From Oryzias latipes (taxonomy: Eukaryota > Chordata > Actinopteri > Beloniformes > Adrianichthyidae), in the NCBI RefSeq assembly GCF_002234675.1, contig NC_019866.2, positions 2,346,583 to 2,410,582 on the forward strand: a DNA stretch of 64,000 nucleotides, written 5' to 3'. Of the stretch, positions 25,250 through 42,900 are shown one piece after another (the first letter of the stretch is position 1; every line of letters begins with the position of its first letter). The notes below the pieces were generated by a model. It saw only the letters and a program-made list of their open reading frames with translations. It was not told where the DNA came from and did not search any database. Position numbers and translations under genes: made by a program.

Positions 25250-26433
25250 GTAGGTCGCGAGTTTTTATGTGGAAATTCAAAAAGTTTCTCCGCAGGCTGG
25301 AAAGTTTTCAGGCCACATTCAGGCCCGGACACTTGAGAAACCAGAGGAAAGGCGTTCATTTCAGGCCAGAACCGGACGTTTTTCTTCCTAACAGACGGTT
25401 AAATAGTGTCACTTTCTCTATGACAACAATAACGTTTGAGTTGTGTTATCGATTAATATCACGGGTTTTTTCCCGCCGCTCAGCCAAAAAACGGGAATAC
25501 AATCACTAACACTTAAAAAAAGTCAATGCTAGCTGTGATCTTGTTAAAATACAAAAGTGTCTGCTTTAGAAAGTTTCACCAAACACTTTTTAAAAACCGA
25601 AGCGGAGGTTTCGTCATTAAAATTTCATCCTTTCCTTCCGATTTTCTGTGATTTTTAAACCATAAGTGTAACCGCCGGCTTCTGAGGCGAAAAGAGTCAA
25701 AACTGGAGTTTTTGCGTCCAGAAGTAAAATGAAGTTTAGTTCGGCGGTTTTCATGTTAGCCGCATTAACTATGGCCGTCCGCTGTGCTTGTTGTCGGTTG
25801 GACTCCGGTGTCGGTCGGGTTCTCCTCGGAGAGTTTTTAAGCTAACGTTAGCTTCCTGTTTTCATGGAAAACGGCACGCCACCGCGGAGGAGGGAGGGTC
25901 GTGAAGCATCAGTGTTGGCCTGACACATGTTCTGGTTCTGTTTGTTCCCAGACCCGGAGAAGTGAGAGCTCCGCAGGAAGGAACTGAAATCAACGGAGTC
26001 TGGAGAAACCTTCAGGAGCTGCCTCCAAAAGAGGAAATGGGTTTCTTCTCACAAAAGGATGGAGTCGTGTTCATGAGCAACGGGTGAAAAGCTTTCGCCA
26101 CGTGAAGGTGTGGAACCGCCACCACGGCCGGGCGTGGACGCTGCTCTGAGCACAGCTGGAAATCCCCCTGAAGGAGCCCCGCCACCCTGCCACTGGAACG
26201 GTCCCGGCCCAAAAGGCATGACTCACAGACGCAGAACTCTGCTGGTTTTACCTCCGAGCCAAAGGATGATGCGCAGCGCCGGAAATGCGCCGTAATCTGT
26301 GGAGCAGCTCCTGAGCGGGCGGGCGGTGTTCTGGAGCCAAACGAACAAAAACTGCACCAACCCTTTGGAGACGAAAGACCCCAGCGTCTTCTGAAACTGG
26401 TTTCACTGGGAGCTCCAATCGGAGGCCGTTCAG

Positions 26434-31676
<5,243 letters not shown>

Positions 31677-32137
31677 GGAGCTAAAGGACCGTTTCAGCAG
31701 CAGCAGCAGCAGGAGGAGGAGGTGAAAAGGAGTCACCGATCGGCCTGCTGGTGAATCACCCAACAGGAACTGTGAGCTTCAGCAGCCGGCAGCGTTCTGC
31801 TCCCGTTCATGTTTCGTTTCAGAAAAATGTCATGAATGCGACGCAACAGCCCAGCAGTGAAGACGGCAGGTCCTCATGTGAATGAATCACAACAGGAAGC
31901 AGCTGACGGAGCGTCACAAACGATCTGGAACATTCCTCCTGATAATCTGTGGCGCGTTCACTGCAATCTGTAATTGTCCTGCTGTCGAACAAACACCAGC
32001 CCGTCCCGCTAACTCTCCCCTAGAACCCGATCTGCTAATCCAGAGTGAGTGTAAACGCTGAAAGGGAACCGCTTGAGTCCAGAACTTCAGTCTTCAGCTT
32101 CTAAACGTCTGGCTTTGATTTGCAATAGAAAAAAAGC

Positions 32138-32143
32138 AATAAA
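32138..32143 (+). other. Polyadenylation signal of rab35
   Basis: AATAAA about 460 bp after the rab35 stop. Minus-strand AATAAA candidates for anapc2 lie at 32195-32200 and 32262-32267, so the two convergent transcripts end almost against each other. Confidence 0.65.
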
Positions 32144-32457
32144 CTGTTTTTGTGAATTTGAAGACGATCTTCTAAGAAAATGTTCTTTAACAGGTTTATT
32201 ATAAAGTGCCATTACCCAAAATGCACTGTAATATAATGGGATTACTTTTGTGGAGGGGGAGTTTATTTCTTCAATGTGAACTAAATAAATGCGAAAATAT
32301 TCAGAACCACATTTTTCACAGAAAGTCCATCACATTTAACCCAGAATGAAAAGTTCAAAGTAATAATTTAAAGAGCTTTTATGATGACCCAAAGGAGGTT
32401 TCAGCCTGCAGCACGTTGGCATTTTCCCGCTGCTCTTGAACGCAGCACGGTCCTGCT

Positions 32458-35400
32458 TCAGGTGGGCTTGGGGAGTCTGTACACCCCCGCAGACATCAGA
32501 AGCTGCTGCTCCCTGACCTTCTTCTGCAGGAAGGCCTCCAGCTCACTGATGTCCATCTCCGTGACGACGGGCCCCGTGGCCACGAAGATCCGCAGCATGG
32601 AGTGGATGCGGTCCAGCGTCATGCTGTCCAGGTTGGTGAGCATGGCCTGGATGTAAGCCCAGAAGAGCTGCAGAGACGACGGGGGTGGGGGGGTCATTTG
32701 AAATATTTGACAACATCTAGAAAACACGGAAAAGACGAACGCTCACCTGCAGCTTCTCCTCCCTCTGCTCGGACTGGGTGGTGGTGTTGGAGTCCCTCTC
32801 CTCGTCACTGTCGATGAGCATCCCCCCCCTCTCCAGCTTCTCCATGGAGGAGCCCATCTCCACCACATAGTAGCGCCCCCCCGCCTCCTCCCTCAGGACG
32901 CCCTGCTGCTGCCACAGGGCCAGCTTCCTGTGGACCAGCTCCTTGGGGGCCCCCAGCTTTCCGCTCAGCTCCTCCAGCGTCCAGGAGCCTGAAACCCAAA
33001 GTGGCGTCTGCAGTGACGGAGAACGGAGGAACCTGGAGACGTTCTGGCAGCATCTGATCATTTAAAGGCCCGAGAATCGGAACCGTGGCCGAAACTGAAG
33101 CTAAAATCTTCTGTCACCTGAAGATCCTGAACATTGAAGCTGCAGGACAATTAAGGAACTGCAACATTTAATTATCTAAACCAGGGGTGTCAAACTCACT
33201 TTGGTTCGGGGGCCACATTCAACCCGTCTGATCTCAAGTGGGCCGGACCAGAAGCGTAAAGGCAAAACAACAGCTTTATTCTATTTTTTTACCCAATTGG
33301 AAAACAGGCCTCAACCAACATGGTAGCCTTATTTCTTATTACACATTCATTCACAGAGGCCAATGGATCTTAAATAAAATTAATTTCACTTTAAAATATT
33401 GGTTTATTTAATTTTATACAGACTGAATATTTTAAATCTGACACTGAAGCAATCCTGATAAATTCAAGAGGGGCTACAGACAAAAATGAAACATGTTTCT
33501 AAAATGTAAATGTCCAAACGATGACAAAATTACACTGAATTAAACTTGCAAACATAAGAGTTTGGAGTTAACCTCCTTTCTCTCCTGAAACTTCACCCGT
33601 CCATAGATATCAGGATTCAAATGCTGTGCAGAAACACATTTACTGTCATTCAAGTGTGCAAAACACAATGAAATGTCCATTATTATTCATTATTATAAGA
33701 ATCTATTCCTGGTTTCTGCCTGAATTTTGTGGCAACACCTGCCTTCTTCCTGACCTTTAATGGGGCGCCATTAGTGACCAAAATTACTTCATGTGACCAG
33801 TTCACTTCAACATCGTCCAGCACAGTAACTAGAGAGCTGACTATGTCATCAGCTGTTGTGTCCATCAACTCCAGAAACTCCACTGTGACGTCACTTCATC
33901 ACCTCTAATAAATATCACAGCTGTACATATCTGTGATGTTGGTGCTTTCATCAATAGTGACTGAAAATACAATAAATGACTGGATTCCTTCATATGGCTG
34001 CCCATGTTTTCTCAGAGATGTTGGATCTGATCGTAATTCTTGACAGACTCATGTTTAAGGTCGACTGCTTTTTGGGCCGCAAGACTTCTACTATGCCTTC
34101 AGCATTTCTCAATAAGTTCATCATCAGAAAAAGGTTTGGATGTTTGCTCCAACTTGTTTGCAATAAGGTAGCTAGCTTTCCCTGCTCCATCACTGACGTC
34201 ACGCCTGTAGTAAATCCAGATGGTTATTTATCGGTCCAGCTAATAGTTGCTAAATATTTTTTTTTCTTAACTGCAAATGGTGAAACTTTTCTTTGTGGAG
34301 AGTCTCATAGTGGAGCTGAATGTTATATTCTTGGAGAACAGCTGTTAGGTTTCGTTTTTGGCACATGCAGAGTTATGTTGTTTCACCCGTTAAGCTTTTC
34401 CTTTGCTCCCCCTAGTGGCGGAATTGCGCATTTCGGTTATTTCTTTAAAAAAATCATAACTTGCCAGAGGAATGGAGTAGAAACTTGCTTTCTTTTTTAA
34501 ACATCCTTATGATTTTTACTCATTTGTGGGCCGGACCAAACCACCTGGCCGTATGTTTGACACCCCTGATCTAAACCGAATAAAAAAAAATGTGTCATTA
34601 CAGACCAAATAAATGATCAGTTTCTGGAGCAACTGAAGCAAAACATAAATTTGAAGCTGCGTAATCCAAAGGAAACGAGGGCAGAAACCAAACATTTTCT
34701 GCAAGTTCAGAGAATTCTAGAGCAAAAATTTAAGAGTAAAACATCTGAAGAAAAGCTGCTTCATCTGAAGATGACTCTTTATGTGAGGATGCAGGAGGGG
34801 GGTGGGGTGTGCTCATCTCAGCATAAAGCTTAAACTGAGCAGAAAACCTGAAGTGGTGTGGACTGTGGAGGCTGTACACTGAACCAAAGGAACCCACTTT
34901 TGTCCTGGAAGTGAAGGATGATGGCGGCCTGGATGGGCGACACGGTGAGGTTGGTCAGGATTCGGTCCTCCAGCTCCACGTCCAGAATGACGGATCCCAG
35001 GTGAGGCTTCCAGCTCAGGGTCCTCATGGCCTGAAGAGCAGGAGGAAATGAGGATCCAAACAGAACCCCGTTCAGGACAGACAAACTGGGTTTGAACTTT
35101 AAACGCTGCGGTCGCATCAAAGCTGTGGCTTCAAGACGAGCAGAAAATGAACTTTGAGAACAATCAGATTAAATATTAGTTCATAAAGAGGATCCACAGC
35201 TGTCTGTCTGTAGAATCCTCCAGAAAAAACAAACAGCTGGACTCCACCTTCAGTTTCTCGTATCTGTGGGTGTAGGCCTCCATGGCCCGGCACACGACGG
35301 GGGGCAGCTCCAGCTTCTCCTCCTTCAGCGTCGGCCAGAACTCAGAGGACAGGATGATGGCGGACAGAGGCAGCGGCGGCTGCTCGTCTTCGCTCAGCCG

Positions 35401-38400
35401 CGACTCCTCCTCCCGGATGTTGCCGTTGATCCTGCGGGAGTCCGCCATGTCCTGCAGAGGAGCGCCGCATCAAACTGCAGCTCCTGGCGGAGGAGAGTCC
35501 AGCTGCCGAGTGTGGGGGTTACCTTCAGCATGACCTCGCAGTAGTGCATGTGAGACTCTCCGAAGCGAAGCTTCAGCAGCTCCACGTTCCGGATCTCCCT
35601 GGAACAGAGCAGAGTCCAAAATGACGAATGTGAAGAAGAAAATGAACGGATGACGGAGGTGATCAGACCTGGCGGTGTTGTAGTTGAGCTGCTGCAGCAG
35701 GCGGTCGGCCAGGACGCCTCTGTACTCGTCGATGAAGATGTCCTTGCTGCCGTAGATGCTGACCAGCAGGCTGATGATGTCTGAGGAGCGCCGCTTGGAG
35801 CCCAGCTTATCTGCAGAAGGGTCAGAGGTGAGCCGAAGGGCCGCAGCGGAGCGACTACCGTCGCACCACGCCATCACCGACCGGGCACGGCGTCCGTCGG
35901 GTCCGGGGTCCAGTCCTCCGGGTCGGTGCCTTCGTCGTCGCTGTCCTGCATCTCCAGCGTCACCGGGTCTCCGCGGGACAGCTCGGAGGCCAGGTCGGTG
36001 CAGCCCTCCGCATCTCCGGTCAGACCCGCCACGATCTGCCGCACCGTGTCCTCCCGAGTCCTGAACAGCAAGAGGCAGCGCTGCGGTTTAGACGGTTCAA
36101 TGAACACATTTCTAACTGAAGCGGGTTTCCTGAAACCGCCTGTCAGACCGCAGACACGCAAACTCACCTGAGGTACTTTCTGATTGGCTGACAGGCAACC
36201 TGCAGGATGACCATGGACGGGTCCAGCTCTCTGAGGGCTTTGATGGCTGAGATGTAAACGGTGAGGATGTCAGAGGTGTGAACTCCTGCACACAAGTTGA
36301 GGATGAGGATTATTTTTAAGAGAAAAGCATTCAACAGAATCAGGAAACCTTTGGAGGATCCAACAGGACAGTCGGTCCTCCACAGGTTCTGGAGAGTCGT
36401 GACAGAACTTTACACCCACTGAGCTACAGGTTTTATTTCCCCTCACTGCTGCTAAGCCGCCGCTCAGGTAGAAACCGGCATCTTGGGTACCGACGACCTG
36501 CTGATAACGACCGGCTTCTGTGGTACCGGCCCGCCGCTGACATCTACTCCCTGCTTAGCTACATACAGACCTGCTGCTCGGTTACCAAACCACTCGGTTA
36601 CCAAACCACTCGGTTACCAAACCACTCGGTTACTTACCCGGGTGCAGCAAACGGCTTTCGAAGGCAGATTTCAGGGAAGTGAGGAGCTGCTGTCGCTGGT
36701 TAGTTCTCTCCAGGCAAAACTTGAGATCCTCAATCGCAGCTTTGGATTCTGGGAAATCTGCACGAGATATGGAGCAAAGATGTTAGACAAAAACAAACAA
36801 AAAAAAAACTCCGTCGGGTTGGTGAGAGTCACCTCTGATGATGCTGAAGAGCTCCTCGATCCTCATGTTGACGTAGATCCTGCAGAAGAACTGGTGCATG
36901 TGGCACCTCCACTGCTTCATGACCGGACTGGCCAAAGATGCTGGTGCCGGACCGTCTCCCGACCCCTCACAGGCAAAGACTTTCCCCAGCCAGCCGAGCA
37001 CCAGCTCCAACCACTGCAAGGCGGAAAGGTTCAGACGGAGCCGACCAGGGAGCTGCTACAACGGATGCCTCACCTCCTGGAAGTTCAGCAGGAAGGAGCG
37101 CTCGTACTCGCCGCGGCAGTGCTGCTCCATCCGCTGCTCGATGAGCTTGTGGAGGATGGAGGTGACGGCCTCTGAGCTGACCCAGTCCAGCAGCTGCAGT
37201 TTGGACCTGCAGCCACAAACAGCAGGTCAGACTCTGACAGACCACAGGAGCTGCAAGGAGCTTCGCTCTGGTTCTCACAGGATGTGGCTGAGCTGCTGCA
37301 GCTGCTCCAGGGCCTCCAGACACCAGCACTGGTGAAGCGGGACCCCACAGCCCGGACAGGCCCCTCCCTCAGAACCATCCGGAGCCTCTGCCCCATCCTC
37401 GGCGTTCCCCTCCTGCTTCATGTAAACAGAGAAGGTCCGGCTGTAGAACTCCAGCACACGCTCCTGCAGGACAGGAGATGGCGAGAAGAGCAGGAGCGCT
37501 CTGATGGTCGTGAAGGCCTGCTCCTTGAGCCCTTTGGGTCCCGGCCCGCTCAGACCACAGCGGCCCTCCTGCTGCCACGCCCCCAGCTTCTCCAAACCAC
37601 CTAAGGAGCAGACGTGTCAGAAATGTCCGACAGCAGTGGACCCCCCGGTGTCTGGGTCTTACTCAGGAAGGGTTCCAGGCGGTCCAGCAGAGTCCTGAAG
37701 GCGGTGAGGAGAACCCAGGCCCGGCCCCTCTCCTCCAGCTCGTTCTCCGGCTGCTTCAGTCCACACCAGAACTCTGGAACCACGGAGGACGACAAACGCA
37801 TCTGCAAGGTCTCCAGCAGCCACACCCCGAGAAGAGGAGCCAGACCCCGACGGCAGAGCAGAGCCAGGCCGTCCACGAGGTTCTGATCCGACACCGAGAA
37901 GCCAGGAGACACCTGCAAGAGAACCCAACGCAGAGCCTCAGCATCCGTCCAGAAGCTGCTGTACGTGCTGATGCCAGAGCAGATCCTGGGCTCGGATTGG
38001 CTTTTACTTTTAGTTCAAACACAGCAATGAAGAACTTTGAACCAGTTTTTTCTAAACTCAGGTGTGTTTGAAAGGAGGAGCAGATTTAAAAACGCCTTCA
38101 AAGCTTCATCTGTGACTGATATACAAATGAAAATATCACGCATATAGATGCAGTCTAATGAGTCTGATAATGATCCACAGATTGTTTTAAATGTGTGAGA
38201 TTCATCAAAGTGAACTACCACCAGATTTGGAGACGTGAATAACCTCGATAAACTGACGTCTCACTCATGGTTGGACTCCGACACTGAGGTTCGGGGTTCG
38301 GGTCCACTCACCAGAGCCGCAGAGACCGAATCCCATGCAGCCGCGACACCCTGGACCGGTTCGGGTCCAGACATTTCCACAGACTCCGAGTCTTCCATCA

Positions 38401-38410
38401 TTTCCTCCAT
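32458..38410 (-). CDS. anapc2: Anaphase-promoting complex subunit 2
   Basis: Cullin-like scaffold that, with the RING subunit APC11, forms the catalytic core of the APC/C ubiquitin ligase. Fourteen coding exons, minus strand: 38410-38312, 37912-37663, 37600-37279, 37206-37074, 37013-36833, 36757-36638, 36285-36168, 36060-35882, 35810-35669, 35598-35523, 35451-35248, 35030-34898, 32988-32747, 32667-32458. This gives 802 aa (human 822). Family motifs include TREDTVRQIVAGLTGD, KRRSSDIISLLVSIYGSKD, LKLRFGESHMHYCEVMLK, DMADSRRIN, SSEFWPTLKEEKLELP, MRTLSWKPHLGSV, and the C-terminal winged-helix region ending QQLLMSAGVYRLPKPT. The exon 8 donor (GTCGGT) is weak, but frame and homology require it. A hAT element sits in the intron between the exons ending at 34898 and starting at 32988. 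Confidence 0.96.
33182..34568. mobile_element. hAT DNA transposon copy with perfect 8-bp target duplication
   Basis: Terminal inverted repeats start CAGGGGTGTCAAAC at 33182 and end as the reverse complement at 34568. The flanks are identical 8-mers, ATCTAAAC, at 33174-33181 and 34569-34576. Eight-base target duplications and CAGGGGTG ends are hAT hallmarks. At 1387 bp it is internally deleted relative to autonomous elements and holds only a transposase fragment. It lies within an anapc2 intron. Confidence 0.92.
33683..33883 (-). pseudogene. hAT transposase fragment (ZBED/GTF2IRD2-type)
   Basis: A 66-codon open stretch reads TTADDIVSSLVTVLDDVEVNW followed by VTNGAPLKVRKKAGVATK. This aligns by eye with the part of hAT transposases (family form W-x-K-C-V-G-CTDGAPSM-G-GLVARI) around the second catalytic region. 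The first catalytic region and the BED finger are absent from this stretch, so the copy is non-autonomous. Confidence 0.65.
36577..36633. repeat. 16-bp minisatellite abutting an anapc2 splice donor
   Basis: About 3.6 tandem copies of a 16-bp unit (CTCGGTTACCAAACCA). On the gene strand the array begins a few bases into the intron after exon 6 (donor at 36637-36632). Confidence 0.9.
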
Positions 38411-39940
38411 TTTATGGGTTTTTCTCCTCAATTAACAAACCGGGCGGAAGTCCAAACAGGCGCGTGCCGGTTTTAAGAGGTTTAGTTGAAGGTACAAATA
38501 CACATTATTTCTCCAAAAACACAGTAATATACAAAGAAAAAGATACTATTTATTAACAAAACAAAACCACGTGACCCCTCCTACTGAATGGCGGGTTCAG
38601 ATCTTCTTTGACTTCTTCTACTGTATTTAGCGCTGAAAGATGGCAGTGCTGCCACCTACAGTTGTTAATGCGCATCGTTCTGTTTTTTCTTCGTTGTTTT
38701 AGTTGTTTGCATGATGTACGTGCAAAAAATTTAAAAGTTGTAAAAAAAAGTAGTCAAAAGTATTTAAAAGAAGTCTGTTTTGCATTTTGCATTTTTGTGA
38801 ACAACTACTGCCCTCGTGTGGACAGAGTGGAAAACTGCAACACGTAATGTTTGTAACAGCAACTAAGAGCTGGAGAAAAATTATTTACCAAATTAAGTTA
38901 ATCTTTATGTAAAATAATCAACATCGATCAAATTAATTTATTCAAAATTAAATGTCTCAGGTTGTAATAAAAAAGCATATTTATCTTATCTTATCAAAAT
39001 TGTAACATTTACTAAAGTATTTACGAAATAAATACAATTAAATTAATAACTCAGAAAAAATGATTATCTTGTTGAAAAACTTAAAAAAATCAAATTTTAC
39101 CCGATCAAAAATGTTTTTACGTGTGAGGATGGGTTATGACATGATATCTGCCTCAGTGGGCAAACAGATACAACAGAACAATGATTTATAATGGAAAAAC
39201 ACACAAAATGTGATCACAGTCAAAATCCTTATCGCCCTCTTGTGGACAAACTGGTGAACTGCAAGACAAGTTACATCCACTATGTATTTTCACGGAAACT
39301 ATTTATTTTCACGTTTTTGAAAATGTCTCTGCATTTTCTTTACTGAATAAAATATAAGTTTAAATGTTAAAATAAACAATTAATTTCTAAATAAACTGTA
39401 ATTTTTTTACCGGTAATTTGGTTTAGCAGGAACCAATTACCCTGTTTAAAAAAAAATTCTAATTAAGTTTGCAAACATCTTATCTAAGTTTTCCCTATAG
39501 ACAGACGGATTAGTGGTTAAACATAATCTGTCTTATTATTAACTGTGTTTGCTTTAATTAACATATCCTTGCTGTTGCACCAACATCAAAACTGTTTTGT
39601 TCGTTTAAAGAAAAAACAAAAATTATCTGCCGACAAACAGCATTTACTTCCTTAAACGTTGTACTGAGCTATTTCCAATATGACATTAGGATTTCATATT
39701 TTAAATGTAAATGTTGAAAAAAATCTATACTTCTATTTTAACTTAACCTGAAAGAGGAGGCTGTAGTTAACCCCCGGAGCATAAAAATCTAAGTCTCACT
39801 TGTTTTAAAATATCAGCATTAATGTGATGTCACACAAACAACATAATCGTTGTATATCAAATTGTTTTTTACCATTTTTCTCACTGTGAAAAAATAAAAA
39901 ATATAAAAATAAAAGCGTGCTTTTGTTCTGAAAGTCAGAT
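38411..39940. other. Divergent anapc2/rnf25 intergenic region
   Basis: About 1.5 kb between two head-to-head genes. Beyond the proximal promoters it is AT-rich with no recognised gene or repeat family. Confidence 0.45.
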
Positions 39941-39943
39941 AAA

Positions 39944-39957
39944 TGACGTAACTTCCG
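39944..39957 (+). promoter_or_regulatory. CRE-half plus ETS-like site at rnf25 start
   Basis: TGACGTAACTTCCG lies 19 bp upstream of the rnf25 ATG. It combines a CREB/ATF half-site with an ETS core (CTTCCG), a common housekeeping promoter pairing. The call rests on sequence match alone. Confidence 0.5.
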
Positions 39958-39975
39958 CTAGTCGGCAGCAGAAAC

Positions 39976-42900
39976 ATGATGGCCGTGGAGAGCGAGTGAG
40001 TGTCTCAACAGTTCCTGTGATTTGTCTTTAAACGACTTTAAAAAAAATCAAACAGAGATTATTTAATGTCGCCTCACATAATCCGCTCTTTAATCTGAGT
40101 CACGTTTGTCCCGTTTGTCAGAAACGGGACAGTTAGCTAAAGGAAAGCTAACGAACAGCTGCTTATGAAACAGTAAACACTGTCTCCAATCAGCTGTTCT
40201 GTGTCCGCAGTGTTCAGTCGGAGATCGAGGTGCTGCAGTCCATTTACCTGGAGGACCTGCAGGTGGACCGGAAGCAGGACGGGTGAGGAACCGGATCTGC
40301 GTGCTTCTTTCTCGGTTCTTTTTCCTTTAATCTGTTATAATATGAAGATTTCTCGGCACAGAAAAGTCTCTGAGATGCGAAACGCTTTGACAAAAAACCA
40401 CAAAGCAGGTTTTTATGTTTCATTTCCGGGTAAAATCGTGAAGTCTGTCTCTACAATCCATAAAAAAACAGGGAGATTCCACCAAAATGGAGTCCTGCTG
40501 TGGATCTGTCGGTTCCGTTAGCTGGATTCTAACCAGTTACGCCTCCTTTCTGCAGTTGAACAGAGGAGTTCTGGTGGACCTCCTGCAGAGAGGTGATGCT
40601 GCTCCTCACTGACTCCAGGGGAGCTGCTTCAGAGTTTTTGTGTCAGGGCTCAGATGGGGATAGGATGCTGGTGGTCTCCATGGCAACAGCACCTGCAGTC
40701 AGCTGTGATGCTAAAGTGCTGAGAGGAGAAGCACAGTTCGGTTCAAACGGAGAGGAGAGGAGAGGAGAGGGGATGGAGGGCAGAACCATCGGGTTTGTGA
40801 CCCAGAGGGTCTCTGACTTCCTCCCATCTCTGGAGCTGCTGCTGTCAGAAAGTGTTGGGGAGGGGGCGCGGTGCAGCTCCTCACCGCCGCTCTGGACTGT
40901 GACCTTCGCCGTCAGAGATGAGAAATCTGCGGGGATCTTTTGGATCTGACTGCTTCCTGTTTGGACAGAATAGGAGAAAACTCCTGTGGGGGCGTGTGAG
41001 CGTGGGCTGGAGCTGGTGGGGGTCGGATGGGGGTTTGCTGGCTGCTCATGACCGTTGAGCTCCTCAGACGACGACGTGGGTTTGAGGCGGCTGTGAGTTT
41101 GTGTAACCGCTTTTCGTCTCCGCTCTGCGCTGTGCTGTGAAGCCTCAGGAAGTGACAACGTTTATTCTAACAAAACAACACGTGCCGCGCTCAGACGATG
41201 CCCAAAACTAAAACATTCAAAGTTCAGTAGAAGCCTGAAAGCAGCATCAGAGCTTACTAGCCGTACAGTTTACATCCAGATTTCAGTTCAGACGAGGAAA
41301 ACAAAGACGCTCATGGATCCATTTGTCTGACATTGGTTGCATCAGAAAGGGGCGGAGCAGGAAGCTTGTGGCCCCGCCCAGCGCCCAAATACCATATTTC
41401 TTCATCTGATCCTGATTCAGAGCGATTTGAATAAATAAATACTCAGAAATATAGTTTTAAGCTTAATTTTCTTTATAAATGTCCCCCATCATCAGAAAAA
41501 CAGAAACAGCATTTTTATGGGAGTGAATCTTTAAAGGGAGAACTGAAGCAGACATCGTCTCTGAAACCTTTTTTTGTGTTGGTCTGAATTCATGCCTGCA
41601 GTTGTGTTTGTGTGTCAGAGTCTGTTAACAGTTGTGTTGTTGCTCAAGAGGCTGGGAGGTGAGTCTGGTGCTGCACCCGTCGACAGGACAGGACGCCGTC
41701 TCTCAGTTTGTGCGTCTCACCCTGACGCTGACCCTGGATCAGCAGGTACGCCCGTCCCTGCAGGCGCCCTGCGACAGGCCGGCGCTGCTGTGGTAACGTG
41801 TTTGTGTCCTCCTTCAGTACCCCTGCTCCCCTCCGGTCATCTCCATCCGTAACCCCCGCGGCCTGTCCGATGACAAACTCAGCAGGTAACGAGGCGGCTC
41901 TTAGCGGCGTCACGGTGACGTCTTCCAGGTGTGCTGATCCTCTGTGGTCGTCTCACGCAGCGTGCAGGCGTGTCTTCAGCTGGAGGCCGCGTCGTGTCTG
42001 GGTTCTCCCGTCTTATACCAGCTCATCGAGGTTCATGTGCCAAATCTTGTACAAAGACATTTCTGCTGTTTTTTTTACCGCCTAAACGTAAATATTTCTC
42101 CTCTCCAGAAAGCGAAAGAGATCCTGACTGAGAGCAACATTCCTCATGGAAACTGCGTCATATGTCTTTACGATTTTAAGGTACGGCGTTCGGTGAAGTT
42201 GGCGGATCGCCGTGGTCGTCTGCTGCTGTAAGTGTGCGTGTGCTCCTCAGGAGGGGGAGGCCTTCACCAAGACCAGCTGCTACCACTACTTCCACTCCCA
42301 CTGCCTCGGCCGCTACGTCCGCCACTCGGAGGCGGAGCTCCAGCAGAGGGAGAGGGAGCTGGAGGAGGACAAGACCCGAGAGCGAGCGGAGCACCAGGTC
42401 AGATGAGATCTGCTGAGAAACGGTTCAAAGGAGCGAAAGCTGAAACCCCTCTGACCGCTCTGACAGGAGCTGACCGTGGTGTGTCCGGTGTGCAGAGAGA
42501 CTCTGACCTACGACCTCGACCTCCTTCTGTCGTCTCCCGCCCCTCAGCTGCCCGAGGTAAAGCGACCATGCAGATGTTTGCAGCGGAAAGCAGAACGTGG
42601 ACTCGGTTTGTTTCTCCCCCCGCAGTTCCACGGCGAGGCGTTCGGCGCAGACTTTCAGCAGAAGTGGGAGGAGCTCCAGAGGATCCTGGAAAAGCAGAGG
42701 TCTAAAGGAGGCATCATTGACCCGGAGGTGGAGTCCAACCGCTTCCTGATTCACATCAACGAGGTGAGACCCGATTCAGACGCCGAGCTCCTGCAGTCAT
42801 GCTGCTTCCAGGAGGAGAATCTCTTTTTGATGAGATGTCAGAAAAGATGCGGACGGGTTTAGGCAGACGATGGAAAAGTAGTTTCTGAGAAACGGTCCCA

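Noticed and set aside
36483-37175. 230-codon plus-strand ORF
   Set aside because: It is antisense to anapc2 exons 4-6 and their introns, and the real protein is on the other strand.
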